Shown here one piece after another: positions 18,146 through 26,308 of a stretch of 49,607 nt of DNA. Source of the stretch: Arthrobacter rhombi. GTDB lineage: Bacteria; Actinomycetota; Actinomycetes; Actinomycetales; Micrococcaceae. The notes under the pieces are model-generated. The model searched no databases, was not told the origin of the DNA, and saw only the letters and a list, made by a program, of their open reading frames with translations. Positions within the stretch are counted from its first letter, which is position 1; every line of letters starts with the position of its first letter. A program made the translations under genes and the position numbers. The stretch is from positions 1 to 49,607 of the forward strand of contig NZ_FUHW01000001.1 in NCBI RefSeq assembly GCF_900163545.1, given 5' to 3'.

Positions 18146-19114
18146 CTAGACCGCCGCCTTCGGTGCCGCCTTCAGCTCCCCGATCACGTTGCGGACGGCG
18201 ATGATGGCAGCGTCGCGTTCGGCGACCAGGTCGGCGAAACTGCGCTCGCCGGCCTCCTCATCGCAACCGGCAATGACGTCGTCGCGCAGTTTCCGGGTCA
18301 GTTCCGGGGCCTCGAGCCGAGTCCACGGGGACTTCAGCGAGGGGCCGAAGTGGTCCAGCATATGGGCCATGCCGCCTGGCCCACCGGCCAGATGGAAGGT
18401 GAGCATCGGGCCCTGGATCGGCCAACGGAGGCCCGGACCGTCGGTGATGGCCAGATCGATCTGCTCGACGGTGGCCTCGCCGTTATCGATCATATGCAGG
18501 GCCTCGCGCCAGAGCGCCTCCTGCAGGCGGTTGGCGATGAAGCCCGGGATCTCCCGGTCCATGGTGATCACCGATTTGCCGATGAAGTCATACCATTCCG
18601 AGGCCCACGCCACGGCTTCGGGAGCGGTGCCCCGTCCGCCGGCGACCTCCACGAGGGGAATGAGGTACGGCGGGTTGAACGGGTGGCCGACGACCAGGCG
18701 TTCGGGGTGGGCCGCACGCTGGTTCATTTCACTCATCCCGTAGCCGGAGGTGGAGGAACCGATGACGACGTCGGTGTCGGTCACCGCGTCGATCCGGGCC
18801 AGCAGATCCGATTTGAGGTCCAGGTCCTCGGGGGCGCTTTCCTGGATGAAGCCGACACCGGCCACGGCGTCGGCTAGTTCGGCGTGGACCGACCAGTTGT
18901 CCTTGGAGGCGTTCGGTGCCAGACCCAGCTGGGTCAGTGCCGGCCAGGCGGCATCGATCAGTGCGGCGAGCTTGTCACCGGCATCGGGGGAGGGATCCCA
19001 TGCCTGGACGCGAAAACCGCGGGACAGGAAGTAGGCGGCCCAGCCGCCACCGATGGTGCCGATGCCCACGCAGGCCACCGTTTCGACGTCGTGCATGTTG
19101 GGGTAGTTGCTCAT
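18146..19114 (-). CDS. lcdH: L-carnitine dehydrogenase
   Basis: This 322-residue cytosolic enzyme belongs to the 3-hydroxyacyl-CoA dehydrogenase family and is expected to oxidise L-carnitine to 3-dehydrocarnitine with NAD+. The Rossmann motif is ETVACVGIGTIGGGW near residues 11-25, with FIQESAPEDLDLKSDLLARID, the catalytic-region GHPFNPPYLIPLVEV and the C-terminal GPGLRWPIQGPMLTFHLAGG. The last motif and the fixed neighbourhood (BKACE enzyme upstream, hotdog thioesterase downstream) favour carnitine over CoA thioesters. The ATG at 19114 follows GTAAGG by 8 bases; an ATG at 19096 is possible. Confidence 0.85.
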   Translation of the reverse strand: MSNYPNMHDVETVACVGIGTIGGGWAAYFLSRGFRVQAWDPSPDAGDKLAALIDAAWPALTQLGLAPNASKDNWSVHAELADAVAGVGFIQESAPEDLDLKSDLLARIDAVTDTDVVIGSSTSGYGMSEMNQRAAHPERLVVGHPFNPPYLIPLVEVAGGRGTAPEAVAWASEWYDFIGKSVITMDREIPGFIANRLQEALWREALHMIDNGEATVEQIDLAITDGPGLRWPIQGPMLTFHLAGGPGGMAHMLDHFGPSLKSPWTRLEAPELTRKLRDDVIAGCDEEAGERSFADLVAERDAAIIAVRNVIGELKAAPKAAV

Positions 19115-19124
19115 GGATCAGGCC

Positions 19125-20006
19125 TTACTTTTCGAGCTTGAGGATTTCGCGGGCTTCGTCGGGGGTGGCCACGGAGGAACCCATGCCGGTGACGATGTCG
19201 ATGGCACGTTCGGTCAACTGTGCGTTGGTGGCCTTCACGCCCTTGGAGAGGTAGAGGTTGTCTTCCAAACCGACGCGGACGTGACCGCCGAGCAGCACCG
19301 ACTGGGCGACCCAGGGCAGCTGGTTGCGGCCGATCGCGAAGGATGTCCACTGGGCACCCTCGGGCAGCAGGTTCACCATGGCCTGGAGCAGCGCCGGATC
19401 CACGGGTGCACCGTAGGGGATGCCCATGCAGAGCTGGTAGAGCGGCGGCGGGGCGATCAGCCCTTCTTCGACCATGACATTGGCGAACCAGAGGTTGCCG
19501 GTGTCGAAGATTTCCATCTCCGGTTTCACGCCCAGTTCCTTGATGCGCGCCGCGCCCTCGCGAAGCATGTCAGGGGTGGAGACGTAGAGGTTGCTGCCTT
19601 CGCCGAAGTTCAGTGAACCGCAGTCGATGGTGCAGATCTCAGGGCGCAGTTCCTCGACGTGGGCCAGCCGTTCCAGACCCGATACCAGATCGGTGCCCGG
19701 CAGCTGGACCGTCGGCTCGGAAGGGTCGACCACCAGGTCCCCGCCCATGCCGGCCGTGAGGTTGATGACCGGGTCGACGTCCGATTCCTTGATCTGGCGG
19801 ACGACCTCACGGTAGAGCGCGGTGTCGCGCGAACCCTGTTTGGTTTCGGGATCCCTCACATGGATGTGGACGACCGAGGCGCCGGCCCGGGCGGCGGCGA
19901 TGGCATCGGCGGCGATTTCATCGGGGGTGACCGGGACGTATTCGCTCTTGGCGGTGGTGTCCCCTGCGCCGGTGAGGGCACAGGTGACAATGACTTTACG
20001 GTTCAT
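19125..20006 (-). CDS. BKACE/DUF849 beta-keto acid cleavage enzyme, probable 3-dehydrocarnitine:acetyl-CoA trimethylamine transferase
   Basis: This 293-residue TIM-barrel protein is a zinc-dependent beta-keto acid cleavage enzyme. It shows the N-terminal [11 protein letters not shown], the metal-binding [24 protein letters not shown] and the C-terminal [17 protein letters not shown]. In this context it should condense 3-dehydrocarnitine with acetyl-CoA to give betainyl-CoA and acetoacetate. GAGGAG sits 7 bases before the ATG at 20006. The start lies 11 bases inside the end of the regulator gene, so the two are translationally coupled; that overlap is unusual for a regulator and its structural gene. 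Confidence 0.88.
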   Translation of the reverse strand: MNRKVIVTCALTGAGDTTAKSEYVPVTPDEIAADAIAAARAGASVVHIHVRDPETKQGSRDTALYREVVRQIKESDVDPVINLTAGMGGDLVVDPSEPTVQLPGTDLVSGLERLAHVEELRPEICTIDCGSLNFGEGSNLYVSTPDMLREGAARIKELGVKPEMEIFDTGNLWFANVMVEEGLIAPPPLYQLCMGIPYGAPVDPALLQAMVNLLPEGAQWTSFAIGRNQLPWVAQSVLLGGHVRVGLEDNLYLSKGVKATNAQLTERAIDIVTGMGSSVATPDEAREILKLEK

Positions 20007-20880
20007 GGGATGACTCCTCGGAGGTGACAATGGTGCGGTCAATGAAATTTTCGATGTGTTCTTGCATTTGAGCGGTAGTCAGCATGCCGGTCAGGACCTT
20101 GATGCCCAGCCCATCCATCAGACTGGTGATGTCCAAGGTCAGATCGGCCGCGTTGACCGAGCTGAACACTCCGCTGCGCTGGCCGTCGGTGATGATGCCT
20201 TCGACGGTTTGCCGCCACCGTTCATAGCCATGTGAATGGTTATCGCGTTGGCTCGGATCCACAGCGGCCTGGCCCCAGGTCTGCAACCAGATCGACCATT
20301 CGGCTCGTCCGGCAACCCCTTCGGGGAGTTGGAGGCGAATCAAGTGCTTGAGCCGTTGGACGGGATCAGGGATGGAGTGCAACTCGGTGACCTGGCGGTC
20401 GAAGGCCAGCTTGACCGAGTAGCGCAGCGTCTCGGCGAAGATCTCCAGCTTCGTGGGGAAGTAGTAGTGCACCGAAGCCGGTGATATCTCGGTTTCCCTG
20501 GCGATATCGGAGACCCTGACATTGGCGTGGCCCTTCTCGGCGAAGAGCCACCAGGCACGTTCAATGATGAGCCGGCGCTTGCGGGCAGAGGTCGAGTCTT
20601 CTCGGTGCTGGGTGGGCAACATACGCGCTGAGGGGGCCACCGAGGCTCCCGCGGCGGAATCCGATCCGGAGATCAACCAGTTGGCGGTGACGCCCGTGTT
20701 GGTGGCCAACAGGGTCAGTTCCTCGGGGTTGAAACGCCTGACGCCCTTCAGCGATTTGGAGAGCTTGGTTTCGTCGATGCCGATGAGTGCTGCGACATCG
20801 CGTTGAGCCAGACCCGAATGATGGATGGCATGGCGGGCACGTTCTGCCAGCGTCTCGGCTGAAGGTCTGGAGGTCGGCAT
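19996..20880 (-). CDS. XRE-TetR fusion regulator of the carnitine operon
   Basis: This 294-residue protein has two DNA-binding modules. Residues about 9-75 are an XRE/Cro-type helix-turn-helix ([43 protein letters not shown]). After a Ser/Ala linker, residues about 105-150 are a TetR helix-turn-helix ([42 protein letters not shown]) followed by a BetI-like ligand domain. It probably represses its own nine-gene operon and senses carnitine or a breakdown product. A near-perfect 19-base palindrome just upstream is the obvious operator. The ATG at 20880 has TACTGT 7 bases before it and no Shine-Dalgarno; a GTG three codons earlier overlaps that hexamer. Confidence 0.88.
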   Translation of the reverse strand: MPTSRPSAETLAERARHAIHHSGLAQRDVAALIGIDETKLSKSLKGVRRFNPEELTLLATNTGVTANWLISGSDSAAGASVAPSARMLPTQHREDSTSARKRRLIIERAWWLFAEKGHANVRVSDIARETEISPASVHYYFPTKLEIFAETLRYSVKLAFDRQVTELHSIPDPVQRLKHLIRLQLPEGVAGRAEWSIWLQTWGQAAVDPSQRDNHSHGYERWRQTVEGIITDGQRSGVFSSVNAADLTLDITSLMDGLGIKVLTGMLTTAQMQEHIENFIDRTIVTSEESSHEP

Positions 20881-20887
20881 GAGACTC

Positions 20888-20893
20888 ACAGTA
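20888..20893 (-). promoter_or_regulatory. -10 box of the carnitine operon
   Basis: TACTGT on the minus strand ends 7 bases before the regulator ATG at 20880. With gene gaps from -11 to +27 bases downstream, this promoter could drive all nine genes to 11263. Confidence 0.6.
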
Positions 20894-20900
20894 AATCACG

Positions 20901-20919
20901 ACTTGCGATCATGGCAAGT
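20901..20919. promoter_or_regulatory. Palindromic operator of the XRE-TetR regulator
   Basis: ACTTGC-N7-GCAAGT forms a 19-base dyad with 8 of 9 base pairs matched. It lies immediately upstream of the -10 box, between the -10 and -35 positions, where a bound repressor would block polymerase. A wider pair of arms, ATCACGA (20895-20901) and TCGTGAT (20952-20958), flanks it and may mark a second site, for instance one read by the XRE module. Confidence 0.6.
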
Positions 20920-21128
20920 TAGTTGATTGCTACTCAAGAAGAAATTGCGATTCGTGATGATGTTTAGATTCGGGGGCGCCGAGGGCGATCCGTGGATCCT
21001 CGCTACCCGGTTGGCCCCGGGGCAGGCCTCTTCCCCGTGGTGCCTGCCCCGGGGCGGCGGGTGATCGAGCTCATGTTTCCCGGTATTTCGGGGCCCGCCA
21101 GCCTCTGCCCGGGCGACGGGCAAAGGCG

Positions 21129-21134
21129 TACGAT
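21129..21134 (+). promoter_or_regulatory. -10 box of leaderless sugar porter gene
   Basis: TACGAT lies 7 bases before the ATG at 21142; there is no Shine-Dalgarno in the interval. Confidence 0.55.
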
Positions 21135-21141
21135 TGCGGGC

Positions 21142-22548
21142 ATGAGCGCCTCAACAGAACATGACTCGACGCCGACAAAAGTGGTGATGGTTTCCATCGT
21201 CGCCGCATTGGGCGGATTCCTTTTTGGATTCGACAGTGCCGTGATCAACGGTGCCGTCGACGCCGTTGGCCAACAGTTCGAACTCAGCGGTGTATTGCTG
21301 GGCTTCACCGTCTCCTGTGCGCTACTGGGCGCCATGGTCGGGGCATGGTTCGCCGGCCCCTTCGCCGATAAGCAGGGCCGCGTGCGAGCCATGATCGTCG
21401 CCGCGCTGCTGTTCACCGTTTCGGCGGCAGGATCCGGTTTCGCCTTCAGCGAGGTCGACTTGATCATCTGGCGCTTCATTGGTGGCTTGGGTGTGGGTAT
21501 GGCCTCGGTCCTGGCCCCCGCCTACATCGCCGAGGTGGCCCCCGCCCATAGCCGCGGCAAGTTGGCTTCGCTGCAGCAGATGGCCATCGTCCTCGGCATC
21601 TTCGTCGCCCTGCTCTCCGATGCGTTCATCGCAGCGACCTCCGGAGGTGCCTCAGGGGTGGGCTGGTTCGGCCTCGACGCCTGGCGTTGGATGTTCCTGG
21701 CCGGCATCGTCCCGGCAGTGATCTACGGCGTGCTGGCCTGGCAGATCCCCGAATCCCCCCGCTACCTCGTGGCCCGGGGCCAGCTGGCCCGGGCCGCCAA
21801 GGTCCTGCACGAAGTCGTCGGGTTGAAGAGCCGTGACGAGGTCGATGAGAAGATCGCCTCGATCAAGTCCACCATCAGCACCGAGAAAAACCAGGGCCTG
21901 CGCAACCTCGTGGGAGGCAAGGGCTGGTTGTTGCCGATCGTCTGGGTCGGCATCCTGCTCTCGGTCTTCCAGCAGTTCGTGGGGATCAACGTGATCTTCT
22001 ACTACTCCACCAGCCTGTGGAAGTCCGTCGGGTTCACCGAGGAAAACTCGTTCACCATCACCGTCATCACCTCGGTCACCAATATCCTGGTGACCATCGT
22101 GGCCATCCTGCTGGTCGACAAGATCGGCCGTAAGCCGTTGTTGTTGGCTGGTTCAGCGGGCATGACCGTCGCCCTGGGCGTGATGGCCATCGCCTTCAGC
22201 CAGTCGATGGGCAGCGGCGACGACGTGTCGCTGCCGCAGCCTTGGGGCATGATCGCACTCGTCGCCGCCAACCTGTTCGTCGTCGCTTTCGGCGCGACCT
22301 GGGGGCCGGTGGTCTGGGTGCTGCTGGGTGAGATGTTCTCCAATAAGATGCGTGCCGTGGCTCTCTCGGTCGCAGCTGCCGCCCAATGGCTGGCCAACTT
22401 CCTGGTCACCACGACGTTCCCGTCGCTGGCGGATGCCGGACTGGTCTTCGCCTACGGGCTGTATGCGCTCTTTGCCTTGTTGTCGTTCTTCTTCGTCTTC
22501 AAGTTCGTTACCGAAACCAAGGGTCGCGAACTCGAATCCATGCAGTAG
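21142..22548 (+). CDS. MFS sugar porter (sugar/H+ symporter)
   Basis: This 468-residue inner-membrane protein is a 12-helix sugar porter of the XylE/GalP/IolT group. Signatures are GGFLFGFDSAVINGAVDAV in helix 1, the GxxxDKxGR-like GPFADKQGR and VDKIGRKPLLL loops, RWMFLAGIVPAVIYG, PESPRYLVARGQ, QQFVGINVIFYYS in helix 7 and the terminal VTETKGRELESMQ. The sugar (xylose, glucose, galactose or inositol) cannot be read from sequence. The ATG at 21142 is preferred because of the -10 box 7 bases upstream. It is divergent from the carnitine regulator and shares the region containing the operator, so coregulation is possible but not shown. Confidence 0.92.
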   Translation: MSASTEHDSTPTKVVMVSIVAALGGFLFGFDSAVINGAVDAVGQQFELSGVLLGFTVSCALLGAMVGAWFAGPFADKQGRVRAMIVAALLFTVSAAGSGFAFSEVDLIIWRFIGGLGVGMASVLAPAYIAEVAPAHSRGKLASLQQMAIVLGIFVALLSDAFIAATSGGASGVGWFGLDAWRWMFLAGIVPAVIYGVLAWQIPESPRYLVARGQLARAAKVLHEVVGLKSRDEVDEKIASIKSTISTEKNQGLRNLVGGKGWLLPIVWVGILLSVFQQFVGINVIFYYSTSLWKSVGFTEENSFTITVITSVTNILVTIVAILLVDKIGRKPLLLAGSAGMTVALGVMAIAFSQSMGSGDDVSLPQPWGMIALVAANLFVVAFGATWGPVVWVLLGEMFSNKMRAVALSVAAAAQWLANFLVTTTFPSLADAGLVFAYGLYALFALLSFFFVFKFVTETKGRELESMQ

Positions 22549-22566
22549 GAACCTTCGAGGCCGCAA

Positions 22567-22607
22567 GGGGCGGCAGGGTCTGCGTTGGACGCGGACCCTG
22601 CCGCCCC
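22567..22607. terminator. Strong terminator hairpin
   Basis: A 14-base perfect stem beginning GGGGCGGCAGG extends by four more pairs (one G-T) around the loop TTGGA. It lies 19 bases after the sugar porter stop and also downstream of the convergent SGNH gene, so it can serve both. Confidence 0.9.
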
Positions 22608-22650
22608 TGATTTCGTCTGAGGATCCGAGCCCGAGAGCGGTCGCCCTGAG

Positions 22651-23442
22651 CTACGGCAGATCGACTGCCGTGTCTTGTGCGGTGGGCTGGGTACTCAGCG
22701 CAGCCTGGACTGCCGAGCCGAGGATCTGGCCTCCCTCAGCCGTGGGGTGGGTCCCGTCGTAGCTCAGGCCCGCGGCGTAGACCTCGGGGTGGGTCGAATC
22801 GCGCAGGCCACGGGATCCATCGATCCAGCCCCAGCCCTGCTCGAGGACGAAATCGTGCAGCCACGCGTTGTACTCGACGGTCCGGGCACGGAATTCGTCC
22901 CGCGGGGGGACTGAGGAGACGAGCACCCGGTCCGAATCGGACCGGGACACGATGGCCAGGAGGTTTTCCCCGATCCTTTCGAAGGGGACCCCGGCACGAA
23001 TATCGTTCGTCCCGGCGATGACCACCAGCACATCGGAGGAAACGGGGGAGTAGCCGGCCAACATATCCGCTGTGGTGGCGCCCCCCAACGCCCACCCTCC
23101 GACGAAGGACGTACCGGGTTCCTGCGCGAAGACGGCCCAGGAACGCTCGCCGACGATCCGCCGGGAAACCTGTTCCGGATAGGCGTGGTCGGCGGTGATG
23201 GAGTCCCCGACCACGGAGAACGTGACCGCCTGGGCATCGCTGGCTGCCATCGGGCGCGCCATCGGGAAGCCGTCCGAGAAGAGCGGGGTCTGATCTTCCG
23301 TCTGTCCCTGCCCACCGACGAGAGTCGCTCCTGCTGTCACCGCGATCACGGCAATCCCGGCAAGAAGCACGGTCCGGGGGCGGGAGAACAGGCGGGAACG
23401 AAGCGTCGGTCGATCGAGGCCGGCTGGCGTGGGGTCGTGCAC
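22651..23442 (-). CDS. Membrane-anchored or secreted SGNH/GDSL hydrolase
   Basis: This 263-residue protein is an esterase or acylhydrolase of the SGNH fold. The nucleophile is S81 in VVGDSITA, the block III asparagine is N146 in GTND, and the Asp-His pair is D229/H232 in YDGTHP. An N-terminal basic stretch followed by a hydrophobic segment at about 23-43 (TVLLAGIAVIAVTAGATLVGG) acts as signal peptide or membrane anchor, placing the catalytic domain outside. The GTG start at 23442 is supported by AGGAG 6 bases upstream. The substrate is unknown; cell-envelope ester groups are plausible. Confidence 0.88.
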   Translation of the reverse strand: MHDPTPAGLDRPTLRSRLFSRPRTVLLAGIAVIAVTAGATLVGGQGQTEDQTPLFSDGFPMARPMAASDAQAVTFSVVGDSITADHAYPEQVSRRIVGERSWAVFAQEPGTSFVGGWALGGATTADMLAGYSPVSSDVLVVIAGTNDIRAGVPFERIGENLLAIVSRSDSDRVLVSSVPPRDEFRARTVEYNAWLHDFVLEQGWGWIDGSRGLRDSTHPEVYAAGLSYDGTHPTAEGGQILGSAVQAALSTQPTAQDTAVDLP

Positions 23443-23564
23443 AAAATACTCCTGAGTAAAGATGCTGGATTACCAGCCTAAGTACTGCAGCTGCGGGGAG
23501 GCGGACCACAACATGACGATCAGATGACGATTGTGCTCAGGACGTTCTTCACAGCCCGGTGCCT

Positions 23565-23570
23565 TACCCT
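23565..23570 (+). promoter_or_regulatory. -10 box of leaderless M50-like gene
   Basis: TACCCT lies 7 bases before the ATG at 23578, with no Shine-Dalgarno. Confidence 0.5.
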
Positions 23571-23577
23571 CGAACCC

Positions 23578-24315
23578 ATGCTTGAGCAGATTTCCGTTGA
23601 TTCCTGGTGGCAGGCCCTCGTGATCGGTTTCACCCGTGGCCCGTCCCTCCACGCCGAGGCCCTGACACTGGTCCTGATCATCGCCGCCGCCGTCGCGCTC
23701 TCCGTCCCGCGGGTTACGTGGCGTTGGTTCGGCCTCTATGTCACGTTCGTTCATGAGCTGGGCCACGCCTTGGCAGCGTTGATGACCGGCAGGATTGTCC
23801 GCGGCATCCGGCTGAACCTGAACCATTCCGGCGAAACAGTCAGCGTTGGCCGGGGCAGCGCCGGGATCGCCTGGTCGGGGTTCTGGGGTTACCCGGCCCC
23901 GGCGGTCGCCGGAGCCGCGATGATCTGGGCGGCGGCCTCGGGATGGGCTGGGGCCGCACTGTCCATCGGGGCGATTTTGTTGCTGGTGGCTTTGCTCTTC
24001 ATCCGCAACCTGGTTGGCGTCGCCATCGCCGTCGGCTGCGCCATTCTGGCGCAACTGCTGGTGCTCTTCTCCGACCGCGAATTCTCCGCCTACGTCGTGG
24101 TCTGCCTGGGCATTGCCCTGGTGGTTGGTGCGGTGAAGGACTGGTTCAAGGTCGCCGCGGTCCACGCCAAACGGCGTCGGCTGGAGAGCTCGGACGCCTA
24201 CATCCTGGCCAGGACCACCGGGGTGCCAGCAGTGATCTGGTTGGGCGGATTCGCCCTGGTGATCCTCGCCTGCGCCTATGGGGCACTGCTCTCCCTCGGC
24301 GCCGCCGTCAGCTGA
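23578..24315 (+). CDS. M50-like membrane metalloprotease
   Basis: This 245-residue membrane protein contains the zinc-protease motif HELGH (His59, Glu60, His63) in the membrane-proximal segment WFGLYVTFVHELGHALAALMTGRIV, several hydrophobic helices (about 31-43, 98-140, 155-185, 218-243) and an internal IRLNLNHSGETVSVGR strand pair typical of the M50B-like group in actinobacteria. It probably clips membrane or envelope proteins; the target is unknown. It lacks a PDZ domain, unlike RseP. The ATG at 23578 was preferred to one 54 bases earlier because of the -10 box. Confidence 0.83.
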   Translation: MLEQISVDSWWQALVIGFTRGPSLHAEALTLVLIIAAAVALSVPRVTWRWFGLYVTFVHELGHALAALMTGRIVRGIRLNLNHSGETVSVGRGSAGIAWSGFWGYPAPAVAGAAMIWAAASGWAGAALSIGAILLLVALLFIRNLVGVAIAVGCAILAQLLVLFSDREFSAYVVVCLGIALVVGAVKDWFKVAAVHAKRRRLESSDAYILARTTGVPAVIWLGGFALVILACAYGALLSLGAAVS

Positions 24316-24375
24316 GCAGTGCAGGCGCGAACCGATACCGGGGGCAGGCAATGGTGGCCGCCGGGGGAGGGCGCG

Positions 24376-24381
24376 TAGCCT
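24376..24381 (+). promoter_or_regulatory. -10 box of leaderless TIGR01777 gene
   Basis: TAGCCT lies 6 bases before the ATG at 24388, with no Shine-Dalgarno. Confidence 0.55.
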
Positions 24382-24387
24382 CGGGAC

Positions 24388-25890
24388 ATGGAGATTCTTG
24401 GATCGGACTTCGAATTCACCACCAGCCTGCCGGTTCCCCGTGAGGAGGCCTTCGCCTGGTTTTCCCGCCCCGGCGCACTGGTGAGGTTGCTCGCACCGTT
24501 TTCGGGCAGCGTCCACGCGGAGCCCAGCGACGGACTGAACGTTGGTTCCAGGGCAGTGATCGGGATCGGGGCGCCAGGCCAGTTGGGTCTGGGGCTGGGG
24601 CCGGCCGTCGGCGCCGTCGCCGGCCCGCTGCATCTGCCCGGCTGGGCCAAGCCCGAAATCCCGTGGCATGCCCGACACGTCGGTTTGGTCCCCGGGCACA
24701 GTTTCACCGACGTCATGGAATCCGGCCCTTTGGCCTCCTGGCGGCACGAGCATGTCTTCGAAGAGGACGACGGCGGAACCCTCATGCGCGATTCCGTCTC
24801 CTATGAACTTCCGCTAACCACCAGCTCCGGGCCCTTGGGCCGGCTCACTGGTTGGGGGAAAGAACGTTTCAATGCCGAGCTCAACCGCCTGTTCGGATAC
24901 CGCGAACGCCAAGCCATCGGTGATCTCCTCTTCCATTCCCGGCATTCCGGGCCCGATGCACTCCCTCGGCGCATCGCCATCTCTGGTGCCAGCGGACTCA
25001 TCGGTACCCAGCTGCGCGCCTTGCTCCGGGGAGGTGGACACGAAGTATTCCGGCTGGTCAGGGGGCCAGCCGAGGGTGCTGACGAGATTTCCTGGGACCC
25101 GGATGCTGGACGGATCGATGCCGAGGCCCTGGCGAGCTGCGACGTCGTCATCCACCTGGCAGGGCATCCGATCGGTGGACGATTCACTGCGGCAGCCAAA
25201 CAACGGATCATGGCTTCGCGGACCGTGGGGACCTCCCTGATCGCCCGGACGCTGGCCGATCTGTCGGGCGATGGGCGCCAGCGTACCCTGGTGGCAGCCT
25301 CGGCCATGGGCTACTACGGGGCCTCTCCAGAAGCCCGTCCGGCGCAAGCGCCGACGGAACTGACCGAGGAATGCCCGCCCGGAACCGACTTTCTTGCCGA
25401 TGTCTGTGCCGCGTGGGAAGCCGCCTGTGAGCCAGCGGCCCGTGCCGGGGTGCGTGTCGTCAACGTGCGCACCGGACTGGTCCAGACCCCAGCCGGCGGA
25501 ATGCTGCAGCAATTATTGCCGTTATTCGTCGCCGGTCTGGGAGGGCGAATGGCTGGGGCAGGTATGCAGAGCTGGATCGGCATCGACGACGTCGTAGGGA
25601 TCTTCGCCCATGCCGCCCTGGAGGACCGGGTCTCAGGCCCCGTTAACGCCGTCGCACCGCATCCGGTCGACGCCGGGGACTATGCCGCCACGCTGGCCAG
25701 GGTGCTCAACCGCCCGGCGGCGGTCACGGTCCCTGGCTTTGGTCCGGCACTGCTCCTGGGCCGCCAGGGAGCCCGCGAGCTCGTTCAATCCGACCAGCGG
25801 GGATCCTCTGGGCGTATCGAGGAACTCGGCTACGCGTTCCGCGAGCCGGACCTTGAGGCGGCGTTGCGGCATGTGCTGGGACGCTGCTGA
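24388..25890 (+). CDS. SRPBCC-TIGR01777 epimerase-like fusion protein
   Basis: This 500-residue protein joins an N-terminal SRPBCC ligand-binding domain (about 1-160; FEFTTSLPVPREEAFAWFSRPGALVRL, MRDSVSYELPL) to a TIGR01777-type extended SDR domain from about residue 192. The latter has a Rossmann motif IAISGASGLIGTQL, HLAGHPIGGRF, the SAMGYYG stretch and a C-terminal domain ending FREPDLEAALRHVL. TIGR01777 proteins were once called SulA-like cell-division inhibitors, but their chemistry is unproven; NAD(P)-dependent epimerase or reductase activity is likely from the fold. The fusion is recurrent in actinobacteria. An 18-base palindrome starts one base after the stop codon. Confidence 0.88.
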   Translation: MEILGSDFEFTTSLPVPREEAFAWFSRPGALVRLLAPFSGSVHAEPSDGLNVGSRAVIGIGAPGQLGLGLGPAVGAVAGPLHLPGWAKPEIPWHARHVGLVPGHSFTDVMESGPLASWRHEHVFEEDDGGTLMRDSVSYELPLTTSSGPLGRLTGWGKERFNAELNRLFGYRERQAIGDLLFHSRHSGPDALPRRIAISGASGLIGTQLRALLRGGGHEVFRLVRGPAEGADEISWDPDAGRIDAEALASCDVVIHLAGHPIGGRFTAAAKQRIMASRTVGTSLIARTLADLSGDGRQRTLVAASAMGYYGASPEARPAQAPTELTEECPPGTDFLADVCAAWEAACEPAARAGVRVVNVRTGLVQTPAGGMLQQLLPLFVAGLGGRMAGAGMQSWIGIDDVVGIFAHAALEDRVSGPVNAVAPHPVDAGDYAATLARVLNRPAAVTVPGFGPALLLGRQGARELVQSDQRGSSGRIEELGYAFREPDLEAALRHVLGRC

Positions 25891-26308
25891 AGGTCACGGC
25901 GCCGTGACCTAAGACGTCGATAACGGTCGGATGACGGATGTGGTGGGGCAGAAAAGGGCCTGAACATCCAGTTCGGCGTCCTGCGGCGGGCCCGCTCCGA
26001 GACTCACAGGAATCACAGGTACGTCGATTTTGCCGCGAGAACACGGGGTTTCGGTTGTCAATTTTTTGTGTATCACCCCGCTGGAGGTCGTCTGTAGTTG
26101 ACGCGGACCCCCTTCGTGCAGTTATCGTAATCAAGTCACGTTTTGATAACACCTCGCCGTTCGGGGTGGTGCAAGACGGAGTGCAGAGCAGGTACCTTTC
26201 GATCGTCCACCTGACTGCCCACTGAATTTGGAGTCGACATCGACGCCGGACGATCGCGCAATGAGGGCCGGGGACGGTTGGAGCGCACAGGTGGCCCCTG
26301 GAGAAACT
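25891..26308. promoter_or_regulatory. Long upstream region of the rpf gene, with perfect palindrome and candidate promoter
   Basis: This 418-base gap has no credible gene. It opens with the perfect 18-base palindrome GGTCACGGCGCCGTGACC at 25892-25909. A candidate promoter is TTGACG (26098-26103), 19 bases, TATCGT (26123-26128), which would give a 5' leader of about 170 bases before the GTG at 26309. The leader contains short inverted repeats such as ATCAA...TTGAT near 26131-26148. The length suggests regulation at the RNA level, but no known riboswitch consensus was recognised. Confidence 0.4.

Noticed and set aside
17492..18877. A 461-codon plus-strand frame across the binding protein, thioesterase and carnitine dehydrogenase genes
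   Set aside because: It crosses three well-supported genes on the other strand and shows no domain.
25938..26225. A 95-codon plus-strand frame in the rpf upstream region
   Set aside because: No Shine-Dalgarno, no leaderless promoter and Arg/Ser/Val-rich translation without domain signs; it also crosses the best promoter.
26135..26308. c-di-AMP (ydaO-type) riboswitch in the rpf leader
   Set aside because: Such switches are known before rpf genes in actinobacteria, but I could not find the conserved GGGTGAAT and CGAAYCCGTCAGCTAACC-like blocks. An Infernal search would decide.
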